Assembly (NCBI RefSeq): GCF_030296015.1 | Contig: NZ_AP027368.1 | Location: 4,574,839-4,638,838, forward strand | Direction: 5' to 3' | Length of the DNA: 64,000 nucleotides | DNA from: Ferrimonas sp. YFM | GTDB lineage: Bacteria > Pseudomonadota > Gammaproteobacteria > Enterobacterales > Shewanellaceae | In this document: positions 17,540 through 26,255 of the stretch, in pieces | Numbering within the stretch: position 1 is the stretch's first letter | How the letters are laid out: each line of letters begins with the position of its first letter | Made by a program: the position numbers and the translations under genes | The notes under the pieces: generated by a model | What the model was told of the DNA's origin: nothing | The model's database searches: none | Seen by the model: the letters and a program-made list of their open reading frames with translations, nothing else

Positions 17540-18400
17540 TTATTCCATCAAGTTCTTCAATTTCTTGATGGCGTTCTTCTCCAGCTGACGAATCCGCTCG
17601 GCGGACACCTGGTAGCGCTCCGCCAGCTCCTGCAGGGTGGTCTTCTCCTCATCCAGCCAGCGGGTCTTGAGGATCTCCTGACTGCGCTCATCCAGGGTTC
17701 GCAAGGCGGCGTAGAGTCTGTCCTTGGACTGGGAGTCGTGATCTTCCTGCTCGATCTCCAGTGCATGGTTGGAGCTCTGATCCTCCAGATAGTGCACCGG
17801 GGCAAAGCTCACATCGGGCTCATCGGGCTCATTGGGGATGTCGAAGGAGGCGTCCTGGGCGGCCAGGCGGGATTCCATCTCCAGCACCTCGGACTCGCTC
17901 ACGCCCAGGGACTCGGCCACGGTGGCGACCTCCTCCTGGGTAAACCAGCCAAGACGCTGCTTGGCTTTGCGCAGATTGAAGAACAGCTTGCGCTGGGCCT
18001 TGGTGGTGGCCACCTTAACGATACGCCAGTTCTTCAGAACGTATTCGTGGATCTCCGCCTTGATCCAGTGCACGGCGAAGGAGACCAGTCGCACCCCAAC
18101 CTCAGGGTCGAAACGCTTCACCGCCTTCATCAGGCCGATGTTGCCCTCCTGAATCAGGTCAGCCTGGGGCAGGCCGTAGCCGGAGTAGCTCTTGGCAACG
18201 TGAACAACGAAACGCAGATGGGACATGATCAGCGCCTTGGCCGAATCAATGTCGCCCTCCTGGCGCAAACGCACGGCCAGGTGGTACTCCTCTTCTGCTG
18301 ACAGCATGGGGATGCCATTGACGGACTGGATGTAGGACTCCAGACTGCCGCCCCCCTGGGGGACCACCATCAAACCCAATGCTTGTTTTTTGTCGCTCAT
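17540..18400 (-). CDS. rpoH: Heat-shock sigma factor RpoH (sigma-32)
   Basis: Directs RNA polymerase to heat-shock promoters. The 286 residues match the family length. Seen: region 2 with the core-binding and -10 helices ([38 protein letters not shown]), the RpoH box [17 protein letters not shown] (about 132 to 148) that is specific to sigma-32, and the region 4 HTH ([27 protein letters not shown]). I chose the ATG at 18400 ([10 protein letters not shown]), with GAGG 5 bases upstream; an in-frame codon at 18439 would add 13 residues without a good site. It follows ftsX by 84 bp, the standard gammaproteobacterial order ftsY-ftsE-ftsX-rpoH. Confidence 0.97.
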   Translation of the reverse strand: MSDKKQALGLMVVPQGGGSLESYIQSVNGIPMLSAEEEYHLAVRLRQEGDIDSAKALIMSHLRFVVHVAKSYSGYGLPQADLIQEGNIGLMKAVKRFDPEVGVRLVSFAVHWIKAEIHEYVLKNWRIVKVATTKAQRKLFFNLRKAKQRLGWFTQEEVATVAESLGVSESEVLEMESRLAAQDASFDIPNEPDEPDVSFAPVHYLEDQSSNHALEIEQEDHDSQSKDRLYAALRTLDERSQEILKTRWLDEEKTTLQELAERYQVSAERIRQLEKNAIKKLKNLME

Positions 18401-18484
18401 CGATACCTCAGAAATCAACTGGACCGGAGAGTCTATCATGAAACGGGATCCGCTTCACAGCTTCCTCAATCTGACCTTTAGAGT

Positions 18485-19438
18485 CTACTGAGGTTCAATG
18501 GCGGTGAGGTGGCGCTGCACCGACAGCCAGGCCCCCAACCAGCATAGCAGCACCGAGGTGCCGATCATGGTGCCCAATTCGGACAGGGAGAGGCCTTCCA
18601 GACGGAAGTTGCTCTGATAGCTGCTGACAAACTCGGCCAGGGCGCCATCAAACCAGATCAGTACCGCACTGACACAGGTCCATGCGATCACCGAGGCACT
18701 CAGCCCATACCAGATGCCGGCGTAGAGGAAGGGGCGGCGAATAAAGCCATTGGTGGCACCCACCAGCTTCATCACCCGGATCTCATCCTGGCGCTGGGTG
18801 ATGGCCATGCGGATGGTGTTGGCGGTCACCAGCACCACGGCACCGATAAGCAATGCGGCCACGCCCCAGGCCATCTTCGACAGGCTGGCCATCAGCGCCT
18901 TGAGCTGTAACAGCCACTCCAGATCCAGCCGGGCCATCTCCACCCCATTGAGCTCAGACAGCTTCTGTTTCAGCCGCTGCAGCCGCTCCACTTCTCGGTA
19001 TTGCAGGCTGGGAAGCACCCGGAGCACCGGGGGCAGAGGGTTGTCGTCCAGATACTGCAGGGCTTCGCCAAACTGGGACATCGCCTTGAAGTCCGCCAGG
19101 GAGTCATCGGCAGAGAGGTACTCCACCTGGCCCACCTCCTCCATGCCCCGCAGTTGCGACTGCAGGCTGGCCAGTCGCTGCTCCGACAGGCCGGCATCGA
19201 GAAACAAACTGATCTCTGTCGGATCCGTCCAGTGCTGCTGCACCTGAGCGGAGTTCTTCACCAGCACCGCCAGCACCGTAGGCAGGCTCAGGCTGATCCC
19301 CAGCACCGCCATGGTCAGCAGCGAGGTCAGCGGCAGCCGCCACAGTTCACCCAAAGAGGCAAACAGGTGACGGAAGTGGCTTTGCAGGTAAGCCATGAAC
19401 CGGCGCCCCAGGGGCTGCTTATCGGCACCCAGGCTCAT
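18485..19438 (-). CDS. ftsX: Cell-division protein FtsX (ABC permease-like)
   Basis: Inner-membrane partner of FtsE; the complex controls septal peptidoglycan hydrolases through the periplasmic loop of FtsX. In 317 residues there is a cytoplasmic N-terminus, TM1 (about 40 to 62, LTMAVLGISLSLPTVLAVLV), a large periplasmic loop (about 63 to 200) and three further TM helices, including the pair at about 205 to 228 and the last near 285 to 305 (FtsX/MacB domain; MKLVGATNGFIRRPFLYAG). The start overlaps the ftsE stop by 4 bases (ATGA). Confidence 0.95.
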   Translation of the reverse strand: MSLGADKQPLGRRFMAYLQSHFRHLFASLGELWRLPLTSLLTMAVLGISLSLPTVLAVLVKNSAQVQQHWTDPTEISLFLDAGLSEQRLASLQSQLRGMEEVGQVEYLSADDSLADFKAMSQFGEALQYLDDNPLPPVLRVLPSLQYREVERLQRLKQKLSELNGVEMARLDLEWLLQLKALMASLSKMAWGVAALLIGAVVLVTANTIRMAITQRQDEIRVMKLVGATNGFIRRPFLYAGIWYGLSASVIAWTCVSAVLIWFDGALAEFVSSYQSNFRLEGLSLSELGTMIGTSVLLCWLGAWLSVQRHLTAIEPQ

Positions 19439-20112
19439 GAGCGGCCTCCCTGCAGGTCTTCGCTGATCATCCGGCCATCCCTCAGGGTGAGGTTGCGGTA
19501 ACGCATGCGGGCGATCAGCCCCAGATCGTGGGTGGCAATCAGCACCGAGGTGCCAGTGCGGTTGAAGGTTTCAAACAGCTTCATGATCTCAAGGGAGAGC
19601 TTGGGATCCAGATTGCCCGTGGGCTCATCCGCCAGCAGCAACTTGGGCTTGCTGACGATGGCGCGGGCGATCCCCACACGCTGTTGCTCCCCGCCAGAGA
19701 GGTGCTCGGGCAGGTAGCCAAGCTTGTCGCCCAGGCCCACCAGTTCCAGGGCAGCCCCCACCCGCTTGTCGATCTCACTGCCGCGGTAACCCTCGATGAG
19801 CAGCGGCAAGGAGACGTTTTCCCGCACGGTGCGGTCCATCAGCAGGTTGTGGTCCTGGAAGATGATGCCTATCTGGCGTCGCAGGAAGGGGACCTTGCTG
19901 CGGGCAAGGCGCCCCACATCGTGGCCCAGCACCTGCACCCGGCCGGTGGTGGGCTTCTCGATGGCGGTGATCAGCTTGAGCAGGGTACTTTTACCAGCAC
20001 CACTGTGTCCGGTAAGAAAGGCCATCTCTCCCGGCTCCACGGCAAAATCCACCTTGTTGAGGGCCTGGAAGCCCCCGGCGTAGACCTTACTGACCTGCTC
20101 AAAGCGAATCAT
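19435..20112 (-). CDS. ftsE: Cell-division ATP-binding protein FtsE
   Basis: ATPase of the FtsEX complex at the division septum. In 225 residues the ABC motifs are complete: Walker A TGHSGAGKSTLL (about 34 to 45), Q-loop region IGIIFQDHNLL, signature LSGGEQQRV (about 139), Walker B LLLADEPTGNLD (about 159 to 170) and the H-switch ATHD. It begins 3 bp after the ftsY stop and overlaps ftsX, so the three genes form one operon. Confidence 0.97.
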   Translation of the reverse strand: MIRFEQVSKVYAGGFQALNKVDFAVEPGEMAFLTGHSGAGKSTLLKLITAIEKPTTGRVQVLGHDVGRLARSKVPFLRRQIGIIFQDHNLLMDRTVRENVSLPLLIEGYRGSEIDKRVGAALELVGLGDKLGYLPEHLSGGEQQRVGIARAIVSKPKLLLADEPTGNLDPKLSLEIMKLFETFNRTGTSVLIATHDLGLIARMRYRNLTLRDGRMISEDLQGGRS

Positions 20113-20115
20113 GGA

Positions 20116-21375
20116 TTACTCGTTATCCTCGGTAAACAGTGCCTCGATAAAGGCGGTGCTGTCGAAGGGTCTCAGGTCATCAATGCCCTCACCCACACCA
20201 ATGTAACGTACTGGAATACCGAACTTATCGGCAAGTGCGAAGATCACACCACCCTTAGCGGTGCCATCCAGCTTGGTCAGGGTCAGGCCGGTCAGGGAGA
20301 CCGCCTCATTGAACAGCTGGGCCTGGCTGATGGCGTTCTGGCCGGTGCTGGCATCCAGGGTCAGCATCACCTCATGGGGCGCCTTCTCATCCAGTTTCTT
20401 CATCACCCGGACGATCTTCTTCAGCTCATCCATCAGGTGGGCCTTGTTCTGCAAACGACCGGCGGTATCGGCGATCAGCACGTCGACACCACGGGCCTTG
20501 GCGGCCTGCAGGGCATCGAAGATCACAGAGGCACTGTCGGCGCCGGTGTGCTGGGCAACCACGGGGATGTTGTTGCGCTCACCCCAGACCTGCAGCTGCT
20601 CTACGGCCGCCGCACGGAAGGTGTCACCCGCCGCCAGCATCACCGACTTGCCTTCAGCCTGGAACTGCTTGGCCAGCTTACCAATGGTGGTGGTCTTGCC
20701 CACACCATTGACCCCAACCATCAGGATAACGAAGGGGCCGTCCGGGTTGTCGATCACCAGAGGCTGATCCACCTTCTCCAGGGTGGTACCCAATTCACCC
20801 TTGAGGTGGGTAAACAGGGCTTCACTGTCCTTGAGCTCACCAAAGCTGGCGCGCTCGGTCAGGCTGTCGATGATGCGGCTGGTGGTCTCCACCCCCACAT
20901 CCGCCAGCAGCAGCTGGGTCTCCAGCTCCTCGAACAGTTCGTCGTCAATCTTCTTGCCGCGGAACAGGGCCAGGAAGCCGCCGCCGATGTTCTCCCGGGT
21001 CTTCTTCAATCCCGCCTTCAGACGAGCGAAGAAGCCTCCCTTCTCCTCCTCTTCGGGTTGAGCCGCCGGCTCGGGCTCAGCAGCAGTCGCCTCGACAACC
21101 GGCTCGGCCTCAGGCTCAACCTCGGGCTCGGCCTCCAGTTGAGGCGGCTCCTCAGGCTTAGGTTCAACCTCGATCTGGGGCTGCACCTCTTCGGCCTTAG
21201 GCTCCACCTCTGCTGGCTTTTCAGCAGCTTGGGGCTCGTTGGATTCATCGTGAGAAACCTGAGGCGCCTGCTCAGAGTCGGAGGGAGCGGGTGCGGCCTG
21301 CTCAGCCTGCTGCTCAACCTCGTCGTGCTTCTCGTCTTTATTTCGGCTAAACCAGGAAAAAATGCCTTTCGCCAT
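20116..21375 (-). CDS. ftsY: Signal recognition particle receptor FtsY
   Basis: Membrane-associated GTPase that receives SRP-ribosome complexes at the translocon. Of 419 residues, the first about 115 form an acidic A domain built of Pro/Glu-rich repeats (VEPKAEE, IEVEPKPEE, LEAEPEVEPE), followed by the N and G domains: GVNGVGKTTTIGKLA (G1, about 227 to 241), DTFRAAAVEQL (G2 box), DTAGR (G3) and TKLDGTAKGG (G4/G5, about 374 to 383). The ATG at 21375 starts MAKGIFSWFSRNKD, the amphipathic membrane-targeting helix. The acidic repeat makes the length somewhat variable between species. Confidence 0.97.
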   Translation of the reverse strand: MAKGIFSWFSRNKDEKHDEVEQQAEQAAPAPSDSEQAPQVSHDESNEPQAAEKPAEVEPKAEEVQPQIEVEPKPEEPPQLEAEPEVEPEAEPVVEATAAEPEPAAQPEEEEKGGFFARLKAGLKKTRENIGGGFLALFRGKKIDDELFEELETQLLLADVGVETTSRIIDSLTERASFGELKDSEALFTHLKGELGTTLEKVDQPLVIDNPDGPFVILMVGVNGVGKTTTIGKLAKQFQAEGKSVMLAAGDTFRAAAVEQLQVWGERNNIPVVAQHTGADSASVIFDALQAAKARGVDVLIADTAGRLQNKAHLMDELKKIVRVMKKLDEKAPHEVMLTLDASTGQNAISQAQLFNEAVSLTGLTLTKLDGTAKGGVIFALADKFGIPVRYIGVGEGIDDLRPFDSTAFIEALFTEDNE

Positions 21376-21499
21376 CTCTTAAACCTTTACTGATGTTCGG
21401 GTCCCGCTGTGGTTAGGCTTGGGGCAGAGCCCCTGCTACAATAGCGAGTTTTTCAAGCGCCATAGTCTAACCACAAACGCAGCAAAAACCGAGGAATCC

Positions 21500-22105
21500 A
21501 TGGCCAGAGGCTCGCGAAACCCCAAATCCCGCACATCCACCCAAGGTGGCAGTGGTCAGGTCCGCATCATCAGCGGCCGTTTCCGCGGCCGAAAACTGCC
21601 GGTGGCGGACCTTCAGGGCCTTCGCCCCACCACGGACCGGGTTCGGGAAACTCTGTTTAACTGGCTTCAGGGGGACACCCAGGACGCCAGGGTTCTCGAT
21701 TGCTTTGCGGGCAGCGGCGCTCTGGGGATGGAAGCGCTGTCCCGCTACGCCGCCAGTGTCACCCTGATGGAGCTGGACAAAGGCGCCGCCTCTCAACTCA
21801 AGCGCAACCTGACCACACTGGGTGCGGACAACGCCAGAGTGCTTCAAGGCGATACCCGCGCCCTGTTGCAACAGGGCGGCCAACCTCAGGACCTGGTGTT
21901 TGTGGATCCCCCCTTCAGACAGGGGCTGGTGGCGCCGGTTCTGGCCCTGCTGGAGCAGGAGAACTGGCTGGCAGACGAGGCCCTTATCTATGTGGAAACC
22001 GAGTCTGAGCTGAGTCTGGAAGAGGTGCCTGCCCACTGGACGCTGCTTAAGGAGAAGGTGGCGGGTCAGGTGGCCTATCGGTTGTTTCAGCGGGAGAGTG
22101 AATAA
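21500..22105 (+). CDS. rsmD: 16S rRNA m2G966 methyltransferase RsmD
   Basis: Methylates G966 of 16S rRNA in the assembled 30S subunit using AdoMet. The 201 residues show the N-terminal VRIISGRFRGRKLPV, the AdoMet motif VLDCFAGSGALGMEALSR (about 71 to 88) and the catalytic FVDPPFRQG (about 138). I chose the ATG at 21500 (MARGSRNPKSR) with GAGGA just upstream; in-frame codons further upstream lack this. It is divergent from ftsY across about 125 bp, as in related genomes, and its stop overlaps the next gene by one base (TAATG). Confidence 0.95.
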   Translation: MARGSRNPKSRTSTQGGSGQVRIISGRFRGRKLPVADLQGLRPTTDRVRETLFNWLQGDTQDARVLDCFAGSGALGMEALSRYAASVTLMELDKGAASQLKRNLTTLGADNARVLQGDTRALLQQGGQPQDLVFVDPPFRQGLVAPVLALLEQENWLADEALIYVETESELSLEEVPAHWTLLKEKVAGQVAYRLFQRESE

Positions 22106-22347
22106 TGGAAGCTCTGTTTAAACTGGGCCGCGGCGCCACCCTGGTGGCCTGGGTGCTGATGATACTGAACCTGATCACCCCTTTACCCCTGGGTGAATAC
22201 CTGGCGTTGCTGCTGCTGTTGACCCTGGCGGCCCATGTGAGTCTGGCTGCAGTGACCCTGGTGGTTCGCCGTCAGGGGCTGGCGGCCACCGGCCGAGTCC
22301 TGCTGTTTGGTCTGTTCGAGTTCTATCGCCCAGACCAGGCTCACTGA
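22105..22347 (+). CDS. DUF1145 family small membrane protein
   Basis: An 80-residue protein with two hydrophobic segments (about 12 to 30 and 33 to 53) and a C-terminal FGLFEFYRPDQAH. E. coli has a similar gene (yhhL) directly after rsmD; the function is unknown. It is translationally coupled to rsmD through TAATG. Its last 7 bases overlap the convergent diguanylate cyclase gene. Confidence 0.8.
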   Translation: MEALFKLGRGATLVAWVLMILNLITPLPLGEYLALLLLLTLAAHVSLAAVTLVVRRQGLAATGRVLLFGLFEFYRPDQAH

Positions 22348-23345
22348 AGCAAAGGCTCACCACAGCAGCGGTTGCGGCCAAGCTCCTTGGCCCTGAGCAG
22401 ATGACTGTCCAGCCGCTCCAGCACTTCAGGCTCCATGCTGGTGCGGTTCCAGCCGCCATAGCCCACGGAAACGGTGAAGGTGAGCGCCTCTGGCGTGGCC
22501 GGCAGGGGGGAGGCCATGGCCAGCAGACGAATCTTCTCCGCCAACCCGGCCAGGTCCTTGAGATCGATGCCGGGGATCAGCACCAGAAACTCCTCGCCCC
22601 CCCAGCGCACCACCAGATCCTCTTTACGCACCGCCCCTTTGAGCAGCGCCGAGAAGTGGCACAGCAGTTCATCTCCGGTGATGTGGCCATAGGTATCGTT
22701 CACCTGCTTGAAGCGATCGATGTCCAGCATCATCATTCCCATCACCATCTTGTCCGGTGACTTGACCGCCAGTCGTCCCCCCAGTGACAGCAGTTCTTCA
22801 AGACGGCTCTCCATACCGCGGCGGTTGAGCAGGTTGGTCAGAGGATCGGTAACACTGTCATTGGCCAGGGTTTTTCCCAACTCAAGCAGGTTCAGATCAG
22901 ATTCGATGATGTTCACTACAGACTGCAACAACGCCTGCCATTGATGAATGTGGTCCTGGGACACCAGATCATAGATGCACAGAGTGCCGAACAGGCAGCC
23001 ATCGGGCTGGCGCACCGGCAGCCCCAGATAGCTGAGCACCCCGACCCGGGTTTCCCGTCCATTGGCCCACATCGGCTCCTCCCAGGCGTTGTCTACCGCC
23101 AGCGCCGAGCCGGTTTTCATCACATGTTCGCAGTAGAGGTCGAAGATGGGAAACTTGTCCCCAGGGGTGGTCAGGGCCGGACAACCGTCGCTGGTGGCCA
23201 GAATCTTCATATTCTCGGTATCACAACGGGAGAGGTAGGCACCGGGCAACCCGGTGACCTGACTGAGCATATTGAGCAGATGATTCCACTGCTTTTGGGC
23301 GTGATTTTCCAGCTCTCCCAGTAATCTGATGTCCTGTGCTGTCAT
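22341..23345 (-). CDS. GAF-domain diguanylate cyclase (GGDEF)
   Basis: Makes cyclic di-GMP from two GTP. The 334 residues comprise a GAF-like sensor domain (about 15 to 160, with FPIFDLYCEHVMKTGSALAVDNA and VLSYLGLPVRQPDG) and a GGDEF domain (about 170 to 330): DPLTNLLNRRGMESRL, active-site WGGEEFLVLIPG, and RKED five residues before it, which is the RxxD product-inhibition site. No membrane segment is seen, so the signal is cytoplasmic. The ATG at 23345 has GAGGAG 5 bases upstream. Confidence 0.93.
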   Translation of the reverse strand: MTAQDIRLLGELENHAQKQWNHLLNMLSQVTGLPGAYLSRCDTENMKILATSDGCPALTTPGDKFPIFDLYCEHVMKTGSALAVDNAWEEPMWANGRETRVGVLSYLGLPVRQPDGCLFGTLCIYDLVSQDHIHQWQALLQSVVNIIESDLNLLELGKTLANDSVTDPLTNLLNRRGMESRLEELLSLGGRLAVKSPDKMVMGMMMLDIDRFKQVNDTYGHITGDELLCHFSALLKGAVRKEDLVVRWGGEEFLVLIPGIDLKDLAGLAEKIRLLAMASPLPATPEALTFTVSVGYGGWNRTSMEPEVLERLDSHLLRAKELGRNRCCGEPLLQ

Positions 23346-23679
23346 GGTCACTCCTCTGTTACCGCCCAACCCCAAGGATGGGGTTCCTCGCCTGGCCTGC
23401 CGACGGGCTCCTGAATAATAAGGTAAGCAAAAGTTACCGGATTCGCGAACTGAATCTCTGCTTTACTGATGCTTACCGGTCAATTAGCGCTTAAACGACG
23501 TTTTTTTTACGTTAACAATGGCAGATAATGGCAGGAATGACGCTCAGCAAACTTAGGCAGATTACAAATCGCCGTTAAACACTCGTGAGGGAGTTGATCT
23601 CAACGCGTCAGTGGTTAAGGTAACTGAGACCGGAGTTCGAATTACGGACATCCGAGAGGAAGAAGAATACAACAACAAG
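23346..23679. other. Intergenic region between divergent c-di-GMP genes
   Basis: About 330 bp separate the diguanylate cyclase from the HD-GYP gene, which diverge. It is GC-poorer than its flanks and contains an eight-T run at about 23500 to 23508 between ACGACG and ACGTTAAC. No RNA gene, riboswitch or clear promoter was recognised. Confidence 0.4.
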
Positions 23680-24828
23680 ATGAAGACCATCCCGATAGAA
23701 CAGCTGGCGCTGGGTATGTATGTGGAAAGCATCCCGGACCATCCGTCACTGTCCATGATTCAGAAAGGCTATATCCAGGACCCGTCGGCCCTGGGGATGC
23801 TGCGCAACCTCGGGGTGGAGCGCATTATCATCGACCCTTCCAAATCGAAAGGGGCACCCGCCGCGACGCGCGCCACCAGTTCCAAGGTTAAATCCCCGTC
23901 CAAGGCCAACCTTAAGAACGAACTGCCCCGGGCGAAAAAACTGCTTACCCAGGCCAAGAAGCTGCAATCCAGGCTGATGTCTGATGTGAAGCTGGGGCAG
24001 AAAATTGACCTGCAGCCGGTCAACGCCATGGCGGATGAGTTTATCGGCAGTGTTTTCCGTAATCCCAGCGCCCTGGCCTGCCTGCGTCTGATCAAGGACA
24101 AGGACGATTACCTGCTGGAACACTCCCTGGGGGTCACCATCCTGATGACCCTGTTTGCCCGGGCCTTGGGGATCAGTGGCACCACCCTTCACCAGCTGTG
24201 TGTGGGTTCCCTGCTGCACGACATCGGCAAGATTCGCATTCCCGAAGAGATCCTCAACAAGCCGGGCAAGCTGACCCCGGACGAGTTTGAGGTCATGAAA
24301 ACGCACGCCGCCCACAGCCGCACCATCATCGCCGCCACCCCTGGCATCAGCAAGGTCAGCCTTGATGTGGCCGCCATGCACCACGAAAAACTGGATGGCA
24401 CAGGCTACCCCATGGGTCTCAAGGGAGAGCAGATCTCCATGGCGGGCCGGATGGTGGCCATCTGCGACATCTATGACGCCATGACCGCCGATCGGGTTTA
24501 CCACAAGGGGATGGCCCCCACCTTGGCCCTGAAACGCCTGCTGGAGATGACCCCACATGCCCTGGATAAGAACCTGGTGGTGAAGTTCATCCAGACCCTG
24601 GGCGTCTACCCCAATGGCTGTATGGTGGAGCTCACCAGTGGTCGGGTGGGCATTGTCATGGAAACTCAGGACAGAAAGCCCACCAAGCCTCTGGTGAAGG
24701 TGGTGTACAACCTGAAGAGCCACACCCATGTCATGCAGTCTGAGATCGAACTGGAGAAGCACAACGACTCCATCGTCAAGGCGATCGATCCCAGAGACTA
24801 CAAGCTGGATCTGACCAACTACCTCTAA
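23680..24828 (+). CDS. HD-GYP domain cyclic di-GMP phosphodiesterase with DUF3391
   Basis: Hydrolyses cyclic di-GMP. The 382 residues begin with a DUF3391-type domain (MKTIPIEQLALGMYVESIPDHP, about 1 to 100) and continue with the HD-GYP domain (about 130 to 300): LLHDIGKIRIPEEILNKPG (HD), MKTHAAHSRTI, AAMHHEKLDGTGYP (HHxxxDGxGYP, the GYP signature) and AICDIYDAMTADR. The ATG at 23680 starts the usual family N-terminus; an in-frame GTG at 23611 would add 23 residues of poor similarity. It is divergent from a diguanylate cyclase, giving a synthesis/degradation pair. Confidence 0.93.
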   Translation: MKTIPIEQLALGMYVESIPDHPSLSMIQKGYIQDPSALGMLRNLGVERIIIDPSKSKGAPAATRATSSKVKSPSKANLKNELPRAKKLLTQAKKLQSRLMSDVKLGQKIDLQPVNAMADEFIGSVFRNPSALACLRLIKDKDDYLLEHSLGVTILMTLFARALGISGTTLHQLCVGSLLHDIGKIRIPEEILNKPGKLTPDEFEVMKTHAAHSRTIIAATPGISKVSLDVAAMHHEKLDGTGYPMGLKGEQISMAGRMVAICDIYDAMTADRVYHKGMAPTLALKRLLEMTPHALDKNLVVKFIQTLGVYPNGCMVELTSGRVGIVMETQDRKPTKPLVKVVYNLKSHTHVMQSEIELEKHNDSIVKAIDPRDYKLDLTNYL

Positions 24829-24843
24829 CAAGGTAGGAATTTG

Positions 24844-24871
24844 AAAAGGGGCCGGCGAGCCCCTTTTGTTG
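24844..24871 (+). terminator. Rho-independent terminator after the HD-GYP gene
   Basis: AAAAGGGGC, six-base loop CGGCGA, GCCCCTTTT, then GTTG; 16 bp after the stop codon. Confidence 0.85.
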
Positions 24872-24931
24872 CTGGACTTCGTTACCGAGACAGGTTAACG
24901 TACGCACCCCAATTGAGAACAGTTATCATTT

Positions 24932-25702
24932 ATGAACTATTTGATCGCCAGCCTGCTGATTCTGGCCGTCGGCCCCATTCTTCACCATGGTCTGAAAAAT
25001 TGGACCGGAATCATCACCGCCATTGGCGCCTTCGTGATGGTCTCCTTAGGTGGCCTGGTGCTGTTCGACGTGCTGCCTCAGGTGGTGACCCTGGGAGGTC
25101 TGCCGGCGATTCTCTTTGTTCTGCTGGGGCTGTTTGGCCCAACCCTATCGGAAAGACTGTTCAAGCAACACTCCGCCTTTGCTCATAACCTGACGGTCGC
25201 CCTTGGGGTGTTTGGATTGCTGCTGCATGCAGTTACCGACGGCAGCGCTCTGTTTATGGCGGCCAACGAGCAGGGCCCCCTACTGCTGGCTTTCGGCATT
25301 ATTCTCCACCGGATGCCTGCCGGCCTGGCGGTATGGTGGCTGCTGCGTCCCGCCTACGGACGACTGATCGCCGTTGGCGTACTCGGACTGATGATGGCCG
25401 CCACCCTGATCGGGTACAAGTTGGGGCCCGAACTGCTGCACCACATGACCGCCACCCACATCGTCTATCTGCAGGCGTTCGTGACCGGCTCCATCCTTCA
25501 TGTACTCTGGCACCGGCCCCATGAACGTCACAGCCACGACCATGATCATCACCATGGCCTGCCAAGCATCAACTCAGCCCATTGGATTGGTGGCGGTCTG
25601 GGTCTGCTGTTCCTGGTGCTGCTGATGGTGGCCCACCCGGACCACGGCCACAGTGGTGCCAGCGATCACCTCCATGGCGAGGAGCTGCACCAGGGGCACT
25701 AG
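24932..25702 (+). CDS. ZIP-like metal transporter
   Basis: A 256-residue membrane protein with about eight hydrophobic segments. ZIP-type metal-site motifs are seen in LLHAVTDGSALF (about 95 to 106) and LHRMPAGLAVWW (about 127 to 138), corresponding to the HxxxDG and HxxPEG helices of ZIP transporters. A His-rich loop (HERHSHDHDHHHG, about 193 to 205) and a His-rich C-terminus suggest zinc or other divalent metal sensing. The substrate and direction cannot be told. It stands alone with its own upstream region. Confidence 0.75.
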   Translation: MNYLIASLLILAVGPILHHGLKNWTGIITAIGAFVMVSLGGLVLFDVLPQVVTLGGLPAILFVLLGLFGPTLSERLFKQHSAFAHNLTVALGVFGLLLHAVTDGSALFMAANEQGPLLLAFGIILHRMPAGLAVWWLLRPAYGRLIAVGVLGLMMAATLIGYKLGPELLHHMTATHIVYLQAFVTGSILHVLWHRPHERHSHDHDHHHGLPSINSAHWIGGGLGLLFLVLLMVAHPDHGHSGASDHLHGEELHQGH

Positions 25703-25750
25703 GGCCTTTGCCGGTGCAAAAATAGTCAGCAAAGGTCAACACGCCCTAAT

Positions 25751-26167
25751 TTAACTGGTGTGGTCGTGAACGATGCGCCACTGCCCCTCCAGCTTGCGAA
25801 ATATCAGGGTAAACTCCCCGCCAGGCTGATCCTTTTCCCTGATCAGTGTCCAGCGCCCCACCACCAGGGCGGCGTCCTCCGCCAGCAACTGCACCGACTC
25901 CAGCTCAAACTGCAGCTGGCCCATGGTGGCGGCGTCCGGATAACGATTCAGATACCCCTTGAGGGTGGTGTCCCAGCCGTACTTGATCTTACCGCCGGAG
26001 ATGAACCTCAGCTGGTCGCTGTGCCAGTAGCCCTGCATGTAACCGGGAATGTCTCCCCGGTTCCAGGCCTGGCGCTGTCCTTCAAGCACCTGACGAATCT
26101 GTGCCTCATCGGCCCTGACCAGGCCACTGAAGGCCAGCACCAGCAACATCATCACCACTCGCTTCAT
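25751..26167 (-). CDS. Exported SnoaL/DUF4440-like (NTF2-fold) protein
   Basis: A 138-residue protein with a signal peptide (MKRVVMMLLVLAFSGLVRA, cleavage about 19/20). The mature part shows the NTF2-like cone fold pattern of DUF4440: IRQVLEGQRQAWNRGDIPGYM, then DTTLKGYLNRYPD and FTLIFRKLEGQWRIVHDHTS at the end. The start is the ATG at 26167, with GGAGG upstream. The function is unknown; proteins of this fold are often periplasmic binding or isomerase-like. It is divergent from the acyltransferase gene at 26256. Confidence 0.75.
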   Translation of the reverse strand: MKRVVMMLLVLAFSGLVRADEAQIRQVLEGQRQAWNRGDIPGYMQGYWHSDQLRFISGGKIKYGWDTTLKGYLNRYPDAATMGQLQFELESVQLLAEDAALVVGRWTLIREKDQPGGEFTLIFRKLEGQWRIVHDHTS

Positions 26168-26255
26168 CCCTTCCTCCCTGAATTGCCCTGTTTTGGGGCA
26201 GTTATTGGCTATTGGTATACTGTTTAGATTAGCTATCAAACACTAACTGACCATC

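Noticed and set aside
19528-21393. A 621-codon open frame on the plus strand opposite ftsE and ftsY.
   Set aside because: It is opposite two well-supported core genes, has low-complexity His/Gly/Leu composition typical of the antisense of GC-rich genes, and has no family features.
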